DNA of 64,000 nt from Anastrepha obliqua (taxonomy: Eukaryota; Arthropoda; Insecta; Diptera; Tephritidae). The stretch lies in the NCBI RefSeq assembly GCF_027943255.1, contig NC_072892.1, positions 22,219,792 to 22,283,791 on the forward strand, read 5' to 3'. The notes under the pieces were generated by a model that was given only the letters and a program-made list of their open reading frames with translations, had not been told where the DNA came from and did no database searches. Of this stretch, positions 43,983 through 54,057 are shown piece after piece. Numbering within the stretch: position 1 is the first letter of the stretch; every line of letters starts with the position of its first letter. The position numbers and the translations under genes are program-made.

Positions 43983-44595
43983 TCACTGGCACGCAAGCGA
44001 AAGCGGACAGACTAGACACCTTGGCACGGACTGTCGGACTGGACGTCAACATCGCCAAGACCAAAGCTACGAAAATCAACCACAATAGGGCAAAAAATTG
44101 AGTGGTTGACGGGTGCCCGGTGGAATTTGTCGAAAGCTTCTGCTGCCTTAGCTGCACTATTATGGCAGACGGCGGAGCAGATGAAGATGTCAACTGCAGG
44201 CTGAACAAAGCAAGGGGCGTATGGGCGAGTTCGCAAATCTACAAGTGAAACATGGCTGGTCTCTAATATCTTTCGTCAACAAATGCCTCCGCATCATTTG
44301 TAGAATATTCTGGTCAAAAACAATCAGCAACGGCGCGCTGTGGAGATCAGCGAGTGAGGAACCCATCCTATGGCAAATCTAACGCACAAAGTGGCGATGA
44401 ATAAATCACACGCTTAGAAACCAACCAGATAACATCACGAGAATGGCACTTGACTGGGACCCACAAAGTAGCAGAGATCGCGGTCGGCCAACGAATGCTT
44501 GGAAGGCACAAACCAACAGCTTGGAACCGTGCGCAATGGAAGAGGCTTGAAGAGGCCCTGTGCACCCGAACGGAGTGAACAAGGAAAAAAAGCAA
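43983..44595 (+). pseudogene. LINE reverse transcriptase C-terminal remnant (CR1/RTE-like)
   Basis: KADRLDTLARTVGLDVNIAK lies after the catalytic palm, followed by a stop and VDGCPVEFVESFCCLSCTIM. A deletion removes the LYGSE block. KCLRIICRIFWSKTISNGAL and, after stops, NITRMALDWDPQSSRDRGRP end the reading. Gene dead by several stops. Confidence 0.7.
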
Positions 44596-44807
44596 AAGGT
44601 GAGTTTTGGGTGTTGTTTCAAAAGAGACTACGAGTTTTCTAAAAAAATTGAAGCATTAAGAGTTTTTGTTGTCTAATTCAAAGCCTGCAATTACTATACC
44701 TGCATAGGACCACGAGTTAAAAAGAAACCCTATTTAATCCTCGGATTTACCAACAGTGGTAAAATAAAGCAACCGTTCAGACCAGAGGAGATTTTAGTAC
44801 GGCTTAA

Positions 44808-45527
44808 GGGGGTATTCTAGTCTAGAAATTTGAAAAAATCGAAACAAATTTTTTTTCAAAATTTGATAGTTTAACTATTCAAAAATATCTCCCTAAAAGG
44901 ATTTTTCAAAATTCGAATTATTTTCGAAGCTACAACTATTTTAGTGACGCGACAGCTTGACTGGTTTGAGCGGACGCCGAACTTCAAAAGTGTTTTTCTC
45001 GAAACTACTTCGTTCGATACGGTCGGCACGATATCTCAAGTTCTAATCAACCGATTTGTTTGAAATTTGTCATGAATATTCCTTAAATATATCTCTATCG
45101 TATGAAGCTCGAAAAACTGGAAATTTAAATTTTTTAATATGTGTAAACAATTCGAGAAAGCTTAAAAATAAGAGAAAAATCGACCTCAATTTTTTGAGTA
45201 GCCGCCATTTTATGGAAAAATTTTTTTTCCCTGTTTTTTCTGGTTCATACGATAATGACATTCATATTAATTAAGAATTTGTATTTTTTTTTCAGATGAC
45301 CACAAGGGTAGAAATTGTGACGACGGGGGCACTGCCTTTTTTTTCCCCCTTCCACTTCAAGGACGCATAACTCCATGAAAATTCATTTTTTTTTCAAATT
45401 TATTTTGTGTGCTCCTAATATATGAATAAATAAATGATAAAAAAATGTATCGTAAAAATATCAATAGCTTTTTTTTATTCATCGTCAAAAATGCTCGAAA
45501 TTCGGGCCTCTAGACTAGAATACCCCC
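44808..45527. mobile_element. TTAA-flanked GGGGG-ended MITE
   Basis: TTAA lies at 44804-44807 and 45528-45531, with inverted ends GGGGGTATTCTAGTCTAGAA and CTCTAGACTAGAATACCCCC. It is 720 bp, no transposase. The internal GACGCGACAGCTTGACTGGT and TTGAGCGG blocks are shared with the element at 46988-47729, so these two form a TATTCT subgroup. Confidence 0.88.
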
Positions 45528-45531
45528 TTAA

Positions 45532-46784
45532 AGTCCCGCACTGACGGCTACAATTGCCATCTAGGCTTTCCACGTTTTCCTCCTCCTAAAAGAAAGTTAA
45601 AAAGTATGAAGTGAATGAATTTAATGAAATAAAAATAAACTCTAATGAACAGCGCACAGTTTGTGAAGAGAACTGCATAGGTGTCTACTATCGTGCGTTG
45701 CTAATTAGTTGAACAGAGCTGTATATAAGTGCATACATACATACATATACAACTAAATACTGCAATCCGCAGCATAACTAGCGAAAATTTGCAGTGGGGG
45801 GTGCGCGACAAGAAGACGGAAGGTAATAAGAAATACCTACAATTGCTAGTGGCAAACCAACAACAACGCATAAAGCGGAAAAAATCTGGTATTCAACAGA
45901 TTCAAACAACAAACCGCACAAAACAAAAATAGCAACAACCGCCTGAACAAGAACAATGTGATGGAGTGGAATGCTCAGGGCGCTGTGGAGACACCGACGC
46001 CATCGTCAAAACCCCGCAGCCACTTTCAATGCTGATTTTCTACCATTCGACCGTTCGACCAACCACCACTGCCATAAGACAATGCAACTTGATTTCCATG
46101 CGGTCTTTCGGATGTTTTGGGTGCAGCAGCAATGCAGCAACAACAAAAGAGAAATACAAACTTAAGCGTCAACACACACAATGCAGTAACAATGACAGCA
46201 ATGAGCGTAACCATAGTACAACAGCAACAACAACAACAAGTAGACAATGTAAATAAATAAAGGAACAATTTAAAAACAAATAAAAGGACCCAATTCCCGA
46301 TCAGCGCCATCTACCATGACGCCGCAACCGGCTACAACGACATCGAACACATCGTCGCTATGCAATGTGAATGTGTGTAAATGGAGTTGGAAGTGTGTGT
46401 GAGTGTGAGTGTATGAGTTGAAAGTGTACACGTAGAAACTGAAGCATGAAGCTGTATATGAAATTCGAGCATTGTCTGGAGCATGGAAGTTGTGGGCGGA
46501 TCGTGATCGTAATTTGTATGCAATATTTGTTTCAGTTTAAGATCTTTATTGCCTCCCATTACTTTAATATCTGCAAATATCTAAGTGTGCATACAAACAT
46601 GAACACATAAAAATTGCTGAAATTGAATTTTCAGCTGGAAGCCTTGACTTCGAAATCCAAATAACTGGTTCAAACTCAAGTTTACGGTAGAATGAAGGTC
46701 TGACTTTGCTTAGAAAAGAACTTTAAGAAGAATTCAACATTTTATTTATTCTTTTTTTGTCGTCAATTTAATGTGAAATAATCA
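45532..46784. other. Spacer rich in CAA/CAG triplets
   Basis: Around 45850-46250 there are repeated CAACAA/CAGCAA triplets on the plus strand, of the kind seen in untranslated leaders of fly genes, and two overlapping open stretches that are due to this composition. No start, splice or domain evidence supports a gene. Confidence 0.4.
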
Positions 46785-46851
46785 TACGAAGGGTGCCTTT
46801 TATATTTCGGGATTAGAGAACAAAAACAAATTTTTATCATCGAAAATCACT

Positions 46852-47389
46852 TTATTGTTTTTCAAAATATTCTCCATGAAGATCTATACACTTTTGCATG
46901 CGTTTGAACCAATTGTCGAAGCACTTTTGCCACTCCGAATGAGGTACCTCCAAAACATGCATTCTGAATACCGCAACCGCTTCTTCAGGGGGTATTCTAG
47001 TCTAAAAATTTGAAAAAATCGAAAATTTTTTTTTTTTCAAAATTTGATAGTTTAACTATTCAAAAATATCTCCCTAAAAGGATTTTTCGAAATTCGAATT
47101 ATTTTCGAAGCTACAACTATTTTAGTGACGCGACAGCTGGACTGGTTTGAGCGGTCGGCGAACTTTAAACGTGTTTTTCTCACACTTGCCTTTTTTACGG
47201 TCGGTGTTCACTGTAGATTCATATCTACTGCACCGATTCTTTTCAAATTTGGTTTTTTTGTTTCTTTACTTTATTCACGAGGTAATGACGTCGAGTTTTT
47301 TTTTTTTAAATTTTGTCATATTTTAAAACAACAAAGTTTTCAAGTTTTTTTTATGAAAAATCGGTGTTGTGACTTCAAAGCGCTTTAAA

Positions 47390-47432
<43 letters not shown>

Positions 47433-48660
47433 CGACGTTGTTACCTGCGAAACTTTATTAGCTGATGAAATCAATTTGGTTTTTTGATTTTAGTTGATCC
47501 AGTAATGAGTTCTGAGGGACACCGCAATAAAACTTTTTTATGAGACGTCCGCGAAGATTCGCTGCCACCAACTCATTTCTTCATAAAAATCAATGAAAAT
47601 TTCACACAATATTCTTTAAATATGACTTTATAATGAAGTAATCTTAAAATTTTGAATAAATCAACTGTGTCGACAAAAAAAATTTCGAAAAATATGCTTG
47701 TTTTACACCGAATTAACCACACTACCCCCTTCAGGTGTCGAAAAACGTTGACCTCTCAGTTTGTTTTTTACGTACGGGAATAAAAATAAATCATTCGCTG
47801 CCAAGTCAGGACTATACGGCGGATGACCCATTAATTCGATGTTTTGGGTGCTCAAAAATGCAGTTGTTTGAGCCGATGTGTGCGAGCTCGCATTGTCCTG
47901 GTGAAGAGTGATCCGTCTTTGGCGATTGGTTTTCCTAATTTCTTGGAAGACAACTGGCAAACAAATGGTTGTTTACCACTCAGAATTTACTGTTCTGCGT
48001 TGTTCTAGTGGTACGGTTGCGACATGTCCAGTTTTTCCGAAAAAACAGGCGACCATTTGCTTGGAAGTGCTTCGTGCGCGAACAACTTTTGTTGGATTTG
48101 GCTCATCTTGAAACACCCATACAGTCGACTGCTGTTTACTTTCGGGCTCATACGCGTAAATCCATGATTCCTCACCTGTCACGATGTCATAGACGTGGTT
48201 CGAAGCCCCGCGATCGTATTTTTTGAGCATTTCCTTCGACCAATGGACACGAGCCTTTTTTTGAGCGATTGACAAATTGTGTGGGATCCAACGCGAACAA
48301 ATTTTTTTGACAGTCAAATGTTTATGCAGTATTGAATGTGTGCTGGTCCCACTAATGCCTAAGATTGTCTCAATCTCACGATAGGTTACATGACGATCTT
48401 GCAATATCAGTTCGTGCACAGCATCAATGGTTTTCGGAACAACAACTGATTTTGGACGACCTTCACGAAATTCGTCTTGGAGTGAACTACGACCACGATT
48501 GAATTCACCATACCATCGATAAACACTGCTCCTTGATGGAGCTTCATCGCCAAAAAATGAATTAAGTTCATCCATGCAATGTTGCTGAGTTAATCCACGT
48601 CGAAAGTTATAAAAAATTATCGCACGAAAATGTTCACGATTTAATTATATTTTTGGACCG
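46852..48660 (-). pseudogene. mariner transposase, disrupted by insertion
   Basis: The minus-strand reading runs LNREHFRAIIFYNFRRGL, then GDEAPSRSSVYRWYGEFNRG and RYREIE-type HTH, to YSPDLAANDLFLFPY and RGQRFSTPE near 47731. The C-terminus (EAVAVFRMHVLEVPHSEWQK ... GEYFEKQ) resumes at 46983 and stops at 46852-46854. The MITE at 46988-47729 splits the codons between them. The first catalytic motif reads VTGEESWIY where relatives have TGDESW, and LAPND has become LAAND. The second aspartate (LHQDNASSHT) is intact. Confidence 0.9.
46988..47729. mobile_element. GGGGG-ended MITE with TTCA target duplication
   Basis: The element lies between TTCA at 46984-46987 and TTCA at 47730-47733. The left end GGGGGTATTCTAGTCTAAAA is typical of the TTAA family; the right end (CACACTACCCCC) is more diverged. 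It is 742 bp and includes an A run of about 37 at 47394-47430. Because the host gene sequence is known on both sides, the 4-bp duplication can be read with certainty: the family tolerates TTCA. Confidence 0.88.
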
Positions 48661-48839
48661 AGATGAATCTTTTAAGTTACTGTAAACAACACAAATAGCG
48701 CTGGTATTTCAAAACGTTCTGAGTACGTAAAAGCCAAAAAATGTCAAACTTTGCGATACAGCTGTCAGTTGCCAGATTGCAACACCAGGGTTGCCAAATC
48801 CCGAAATATAAAAGGCACCCCTCGTAAAATATAGTATAG

Positions 48840-49282
48840 AAAAATTAGTTGAGCATTCACTGAGCAGCAGCCCTATTTTTTCAACCAAAAGCAGAAGTTT
48901 TAAACTTGCCCCAACTGACAGAGAGTGTGGCATAAGAACTGGCATTTTTGAACGAGACGTTCCCATTACAGTCAACTCTACGTTACCGGAACGAACTGGA
49001 TTTACATCCGACCAAAGGCCGTCCATTCAGCAACTATCCCCAAAAATGTATGGAATATGTTTTATGATGTTTCCACAAAAACCCAATTTATGACCTCCGC
49101 ATGGTTGGAAGTCTTATACGTATGCAGGTCAGAGATGAGTCAGATGCTAAGTAAGCAATCAGCAAAGCAACTTTTTGCAAGGGCCAATGAAACGTTAACG
49201 CCTGGTGGACTAGAGACTCTTTCTGCAAAAAATGTGAACTCGGATTTAGAGCTTCTGCTGCCGTGGAGCATTTTGCCACTAG
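48840..49282. other. Spacer with dispersed repeat piece
   Basis: About 48940-49025 contains, on the minus strand, GGATGTAAATCCAGTTCGTT and CCGGTAACGTAGA, the end blocks of the (TTG)n-GTAGCAGCAT repeat family. The rest is unassigned. Confidence 0.45.
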
Positions 49283-49655
49283 GTTGTTGTTGTTGTAGCA
49301 GTAATACAAGCCCTGCCAGTGTATCTCATCTAAAGGTAGGGCCAGGAAACATGCTGTTTCGACAGGTTGGGTCCAGAGAGAGAGCGGTGTTACGCAGGTC
49401 CCACGGGGAAGCTGGAGCTCTTCATCTGCTATAGGTGGTGGTTGGACTCCGATTACGGCATTTCGTGGTCAGGAGTTTAGGAAGGTGGAGACGGTCTCCC
49501 CAAGAATGTCCTTTATTGCCTGTCTAAACACTGTCTGGTCCAGTAAATGTCTGTTAGTTTTGTCCTGGATCTCGTCCGCATAATTGAGGAGGTGTCTTCT
49601 GACGTGCCTGGGAGGCGGATCTAGCTCAAGTAGGTGTCTGCAAGGGTGAGCGAAT
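49283..49655 (-). pseudogene. LINE C-terminal fragment fused to (TTG)n repeat
   Basis: The minus strand reads RRHLLNYADEIQDKTNRHLL, then FRQAIKDILGETVSTFLNS and PRNAVIGVQPPPIADEELQL PRGT, the segment after the reverse transcriptase in Jockey-type LINEs. It then runs through LSLWTQPVETACFLA into a (CAA)n tract. The Cys/His tail expected next is absent, so this looks like a chimeric repeat unit. Confidence 0.6.
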
Positions 49656-49821
49656 GAAATAAGTATACTATTCGTTTAAACAGAGGTTCTATGTCCCACC
49701 GAGGACGACAGCAATTGAGAAGAAGAATATTTAAAAAGCTAAATACCCTTTTTCATATCACCGGATCCGGCTCCACCTTCTTTACTCGTTTTTTTTAGAA
49801 GGTAAGAACCTTTCATCGGCG

Positions 49822-50091
49822 ACCGCCGTAGCCGAATGAATTGATGCGTGACTACCATTCGGAAGTACACGGGTTCGAATCTCCGTACATGAAACACCAT
49901 ATGATAGAAAACGTTTTTTTTAAAGCGCTCGCACCTCCGCAAGCAAAGGCAAACTTCTGTGTGTATTTATGCCATTAAAAAGCTCCTCGTAAAAACCCAT
50001 CTGTCATTCGGAGGCGGCGTATAATTGTAAGTCTTTCCATTTGTGGAGCCACATCAAGACGCACGCCAAAAATAGATGGAGCAGCTCAGGC
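49822..50091 (+). mobile_element. tRNA-derived SINE, 3' truncated
   Basis: The head CCGCCGTAGCCGAATGAATT carries the A box and GGGTTCGAATCTCC the B box. The body blocks (AAGCGCTCGCACCTC, AGGCAAACTTCTGTG, CATTCGGAGGCGG, CATCAAGACGCACGCC) follow, and it ends at GGAGCAGCTCAGGC, just where the reverse mariner begins. Confidence 0.88.
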
Positions 50092-51004
50092 AATGTTGGC
50101 TTCCTATTCCTCAATCGAAGCTGGTTTACCCACAAACCATTTAGTCTTCACACACCGCCACAAATAAAAGTCCACAGGTGTGATATCGCACGACCTTGGT
50201 GGCCAATCCACTGGTACGCGACAAGCGACAAATTGCCCACCAAAACAACGAGGCAGTAAACCCATTATTTCATATTAAGCACAGTTTTGATGGCTGTATG
50301 GCGAGTAGCGCCGATTCGTTGGAACCAAATGTTGTGGAGATCACGAGCTTCAGTTTCCGGCATCAAAAAGTTGTTTATCATGACGCGATAGCTTTCGGCA
50401 TTTACTGTTACATTGGCACTATCCTCGTCTTTGAAGAAATATGGGCCGATGATTTCTCCAGCCCATAGGTCATACCAAACGGTTGTTTTGAATTGTTGTA
50501 ATGGCTGTACTTGAATGACTTCGCGTTGCTCTTTGCTCTCTGCCCCGCCTTCGCTCGAATCAGGTTTGAGGTCTTTGGCACTGATGTGCTAAGAAGCAAC
50601 CATCTTGGCTTCTTGACACCACAAGTTCTACTCAGACTTCTTCGGAAAACGGGTAGATTGAAAGAAAATTAAAAGGGAATCCAAGTCAAGTACAATGGAC
50701 TTAATTGTTGGACTTGTGTCTGAATGCTGCACTTGCTAGTTGTCCCGACAAAACAAAAACGAAAAATGGGCATCATCACTGATCGCCATAAGTTGGCCTG
50801 AGCGCGTTATGAACACTTTTCAGAGAGCGTCGATTTTCGTAATACATTTGTACGATTTGTAAACGTTGTTGAGGCGTAAGTCTTTCCAAGATGATATGTC
50901 AATGAATACTGAAAAAAAAAAATGTATTTAGTTTGACAGTAGTCACGCGCGATCTGTCAAAAAAACCCCCTATTGGAAAAAGTACCTCCAATCTGATCAT
51001 CCTT
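50092..51004 (-). pseudogene. DD41D mariner, reverse, 3' end replaced by SINE
   Basis: At the right, the terminal repeat in inverse orientation (CCAATCTGATCATCCTTTA) precedes ATG near 50897 (MERLTPQQ-like, ESLTPQQRLQIVQMYYENRR), then a stop. The middle reads GLWAGEIIGPYFFKDEDSAN and VTVNAESYRVMINNF; the second catalytic block is altered (WFQRIGATRHTA). DFYLWRCVKTKWFVGKPASI follows. Several stops and deletions. It is the same lineage as the deleted copy at 41.7 kb. Confidence 0.8.
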
Positions 51005-51007
51005 TAT

Positions 51008-52437
51008 GAGACACCATCGACCCGCCAAAGCCCAATTGTAACTATAAAATTAGTACCTCATAAGTCAGGTTGTATCTATAAAATATCACAACACATCGGC
51101 TTCAACGTTTTCATTTTTAGTTACAAAGCACCGGCATTGCGTCACGACTCAAGGCAACGGTGTCACTACTTTCCGGCTATGTAGTAGTTGCTCATTTTGA
51201 TTACAATTCATGAGCAATAAAGGCAACATGAGACAAACAGTCGTGCTCGCAATCGGAAAGTGTTTTTAAACTTGACTTCATCTGCTGACACAACGGCCGA
51301 TGTCCTTAGCCAACGCCGCTGTATGTAAACTGTTCCGGGCGTTTTAAGCTTTCAGCGCCGCCGCGATGCTAACAAACGACACAATAAACGCGTGCAAAGA
51401 AAAAATCAAACATACATAAAAGTAAACAATTTTACAATCCAGTAGAATAACAAACAGAAATTTATTTAATCTCACGCTATAATCAACGCAATGGACAAAG
51501 CAAAAGCAATAAGAATAGAGTGAACAGAAAAATATAGCCGATGAACGGCGAACGCGTCTGAACTTGAGAAACCAAACAAAGCAGAGATGTAAAGCCGCAG
51601 CCGCAGCCGCAGCCGTTGTTGTCTTGTTGTTGCTTCTTACGCTGAGTGCCAATGCTACTGATGATAGCCATGATTACCCTGACTATACGCTTTGTAGCAG
51701 CATAGAAAGAAAAGGGAGATTGGTTAATTCAAAGACCATCCACCATTCACCATTCATTGGTGTCCGGTCGATCACTTCACGTTGCTGCCTCACGTCACGT
51801 TACCATCTTGCGAAACAGGTCTGTACTAAATCGTTTTCTTACGAATTTTGCGAATGGTAAAGAGGGTAGAAAACGCAGAGTATTGAATGTTGATCACTTA
51901 ATGACGGGTGTCTGGACGTAGTTAGTTGATTCGACGGTTGGTAGCTTCGACCAATAAACATACCAGAAATGTAACTTAGATCTCCTCTTGGCCCGGCTGG
52001 CGCTGTTGTTGGCCTTTAAATGTTATTACCACGAAATGCGATGAAATTCATGTTATTATTGAGAGAACCATGAGAGACCCATATAAGTGGAAACCCTTAT
52101 CATAGCGAGCTTGCGCATTTCTGTAAGTGGTGTATGTATGTATGTATGTGTGTGTTTACTGACAGGCACGGCTACTCTTAGCTTTTAGTTACTTTTTTGC
52201 TCGTTTTCTACTCTTGTTATTGTTTGGACCAACAATCGTGTGGCTCAGTTTTTTCCACTTCTTTTCTTGCTATTCTTGCTTGGCTAGTATTTTTCAGTTG
52301 AAACTGCTGCTTTTGCGAACGTTTGATTGATGGCGCGGCGACTAAATCGTTGAAACTCATTCGGCATCATTAAGCACACAGTTGGAAGACATCATACCAC
52401 TCATGCACAGGGTGGCGCAAACACAAGTAACACTTTG
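51008..52437. other. Spacer with simple repeats
   Basis: (GCAGCC)n lies at 51593-51615 and (TATG)n at 52131-52155. Near 52407-52420 there is a lone GGTGGCGCAAACAC scrap. No gene recognised. Confidence 0.4.
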
Positions 52438-52439
52438 TA

Positions 52440-52646
52440 CAAGGAGGCGCAAAATTAATCAACCAATTTTGATTTTGAATATATAAAAAACAATTATTTT
52501 GAGTGATGGACAACTTTTGTATGGCCTTTACGCACTCCATTGCTTGTCGGTTTGCATGCCGCAGCTGTCTATTTTACAGGTGTCAAATGTGATTGACGTA
52601 CCATTTGCCATTTGCAAAAATTACTAATTTTCCAATGGGGTGATTA
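52440..52646. mobile_element. GGTGGCGC-family MITE
   Basis: The left end CAAGGAGGCGCAAAATTAAT follows TA. Family blocks appear in order: TTTTGAGTGATGGA, GGCCTTTACGCACTCCATTG, CAGCTGTC, AGGTGTCAAATGTGATTGAC, CATTTGCAAAA and CCAATGGGGTGATTAA. The final CGCCACCTTG inverse is missing at the right. Non-coding. Confidence 0.8.
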
Positions 52647-52675
52647 AGTTCATACGTTATTTGCTCAATTCCAGC

Positions 52676-52879
52676 CAAGGCTTATCTATTAAAGGTGGTA
52701 TCGGCAAATCAGCTGATTTGTTTTTTTTTCTTTCGCCGTGTCCATGTGGCTGTCAGCCCAGAATGAAGCAAGGCGAATTCATTTTTTGTTTTCTACTTTT
52801 CCAATACTTTGCTTTGACAATGAAAGATACAAAATATTGTTGTTGGTCTAGTGCTACCACCTTTAATGAATGCGCCTTG
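52676..52879. mobile_element. Small hAT-like MITE (CAAGGC ends)
   Basis: Left end CAAGGCTTATCTATTAAAGG and right end inverse CCTTTAATGAATGCGCCTTG. The eight bases before (ATTCCAGC) and after (CTTCCAGC) differ at one position, suggesting an 8-bp target duplication as for hAT elements. It is 204 bp, non-coding. Copies or pieces: 19185-19382 and about 26893-26965. Confidence 0.75.
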
Positions 52880-53865
52880 CTTCCAGCCTTTTTCCACACA
52901 AAATCTTGACTGCCAGTCAATATCATATGTAAATATGTATCCCACAGGATAAAATTAGACGTTTTACGCTTGAAGAGCGTTGCCAAATATCGCTAGCTTA
53001 CTTTTAAAGGTGAGCTTGTCTTTCCCAAAAAAACCAAAATGTTTGAGTAATTCACATTTTGAGTTCGATGGATTTTTGGAGAACAAAACTGCATTTTTTC
53101 ATCTGTTATGCTGCGCGAAACACCAGTGCGATTGAAGAGACTTAACTTTTCACGGAGAATTTTGGCTGCAGCAGAAGGGCGCGGTACGTCACTCTGTCCA
53201 TCAAAGAACCGATATTTTCTGTAAATATATTATATTATAAGCAGTCTTGGCGATGTCGACTTGCCGCCATTTGGCCCAGAGTATCCTTAAAAATTGTTCT
53301 CAAACGGATAATCCATCAACGCACAAGATTATTATTTAGGCGAATACCAGCTGAGTCATTCGAGAGATAAAACCAGAAGCCATCAACAAAACTTTACCAA
53401 ATGGGGTAGACAGAATGCGCTACGGTAAATCCAGCGTAGACAGCTGCATGAAGATTGCTCTGCTTCATAAATCCATAAATTATTAAAAATAAAGAGTTCT
53501 AGTAATTTTATTTAATTTTTAAAAATATAACAATTGCATCACCCTGTACAAGTATACATTCATACAAGGAAGGGGATACTGTATCACGCTAGCCAAACAG
53601 GTAATATAAAAACATAACAACGTCGTCGTCTATAGTTTATTGCACTGAGCACAGATTTATGGTAACATGAAATTGAAGATTGATTACGTGGCGTACGCAT
53701 TGAGGGAAGCTTTGGAAGTTGGGCTTTAGCATTTCGGGCATAGTCTTAGAATGAATATAATTAGTGGTGGGGGCAATAGTATTCCCTTCAAGGAGTGTCA
53801 CCTCCCAAGTATCCTCCACAATACTGTTGTGATATTAATTTATAACCTCCTGACTCATTTTTTGG
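52880..53865. other. Spacer
   Basis: No recognisable gene. Around 53360-53460 a short frame (IKPEAINKTLPNGVDRMRYG) is noted but not assignable. Confidence 0.35.
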
Positions 53866-53867
53866 AC

Positions 53868-54052
53868 AGCTATACTTTGCCATGGAAAAGCTTCTCTGCA
53901 TAAAAAACTCCTCCTCCATAAAAAATATCCGCCGTTCGGATCGGCTTAAAATTGTAGGTCCCTCCAATTGTGGGACAACATCAAGACGCACGCTTCAAAT
54001 AGGAGGAATAGCTCGGCCAAACACCTAAGAGAAGTATACGTGCCAATTATTT
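53868..54052 (+). mobile_element. tRNA-derived SINE, 5' truncated
   Basis: It starts in the body (ACTTTGCCATGGAAAAGCTT) and continues through ATCCGCCGTTCGGATCGGC, TAGGTCCCTCCAATTGTGG, ACATCAAGACGCACGC, to GTATACGTGCCAATTA and a short TTATTTA tail. A Tc1-like element begins 5 bp beyond its tail. Confidence 0.85.
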
Positions 54053-54057
54053 ATTTA

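Larger units (their letters stand above)
46787..48824 (-). mobile_element. mariner (DD34D) interrupted by a TTCA-flanked MITE
   Basis: TA lies at 46785-46786 and 48825-48826. The inverted ends are AGGGTGCCTTTTATATTTCG and its inverse CGAAATATAAAAGGCACCCC. Minus the 742-bp insert and its 4-bp duplication the element is about 1,292 bp, the normal mariner size. Confidence 0.92.

Noticed and set aside
45720..46310. Open reading frames rich in Gln and Thr codons, possible host gene exon
   Set aside because: They arise from CAA/CAG simple-repeat composition in more than one frame and have no splice, start or domain support.
51344..51671. Overlapping minus-strand frames with Ala or Cys runs
   Set aside because: Caused by the (GCAGCC)n tract near 51600.
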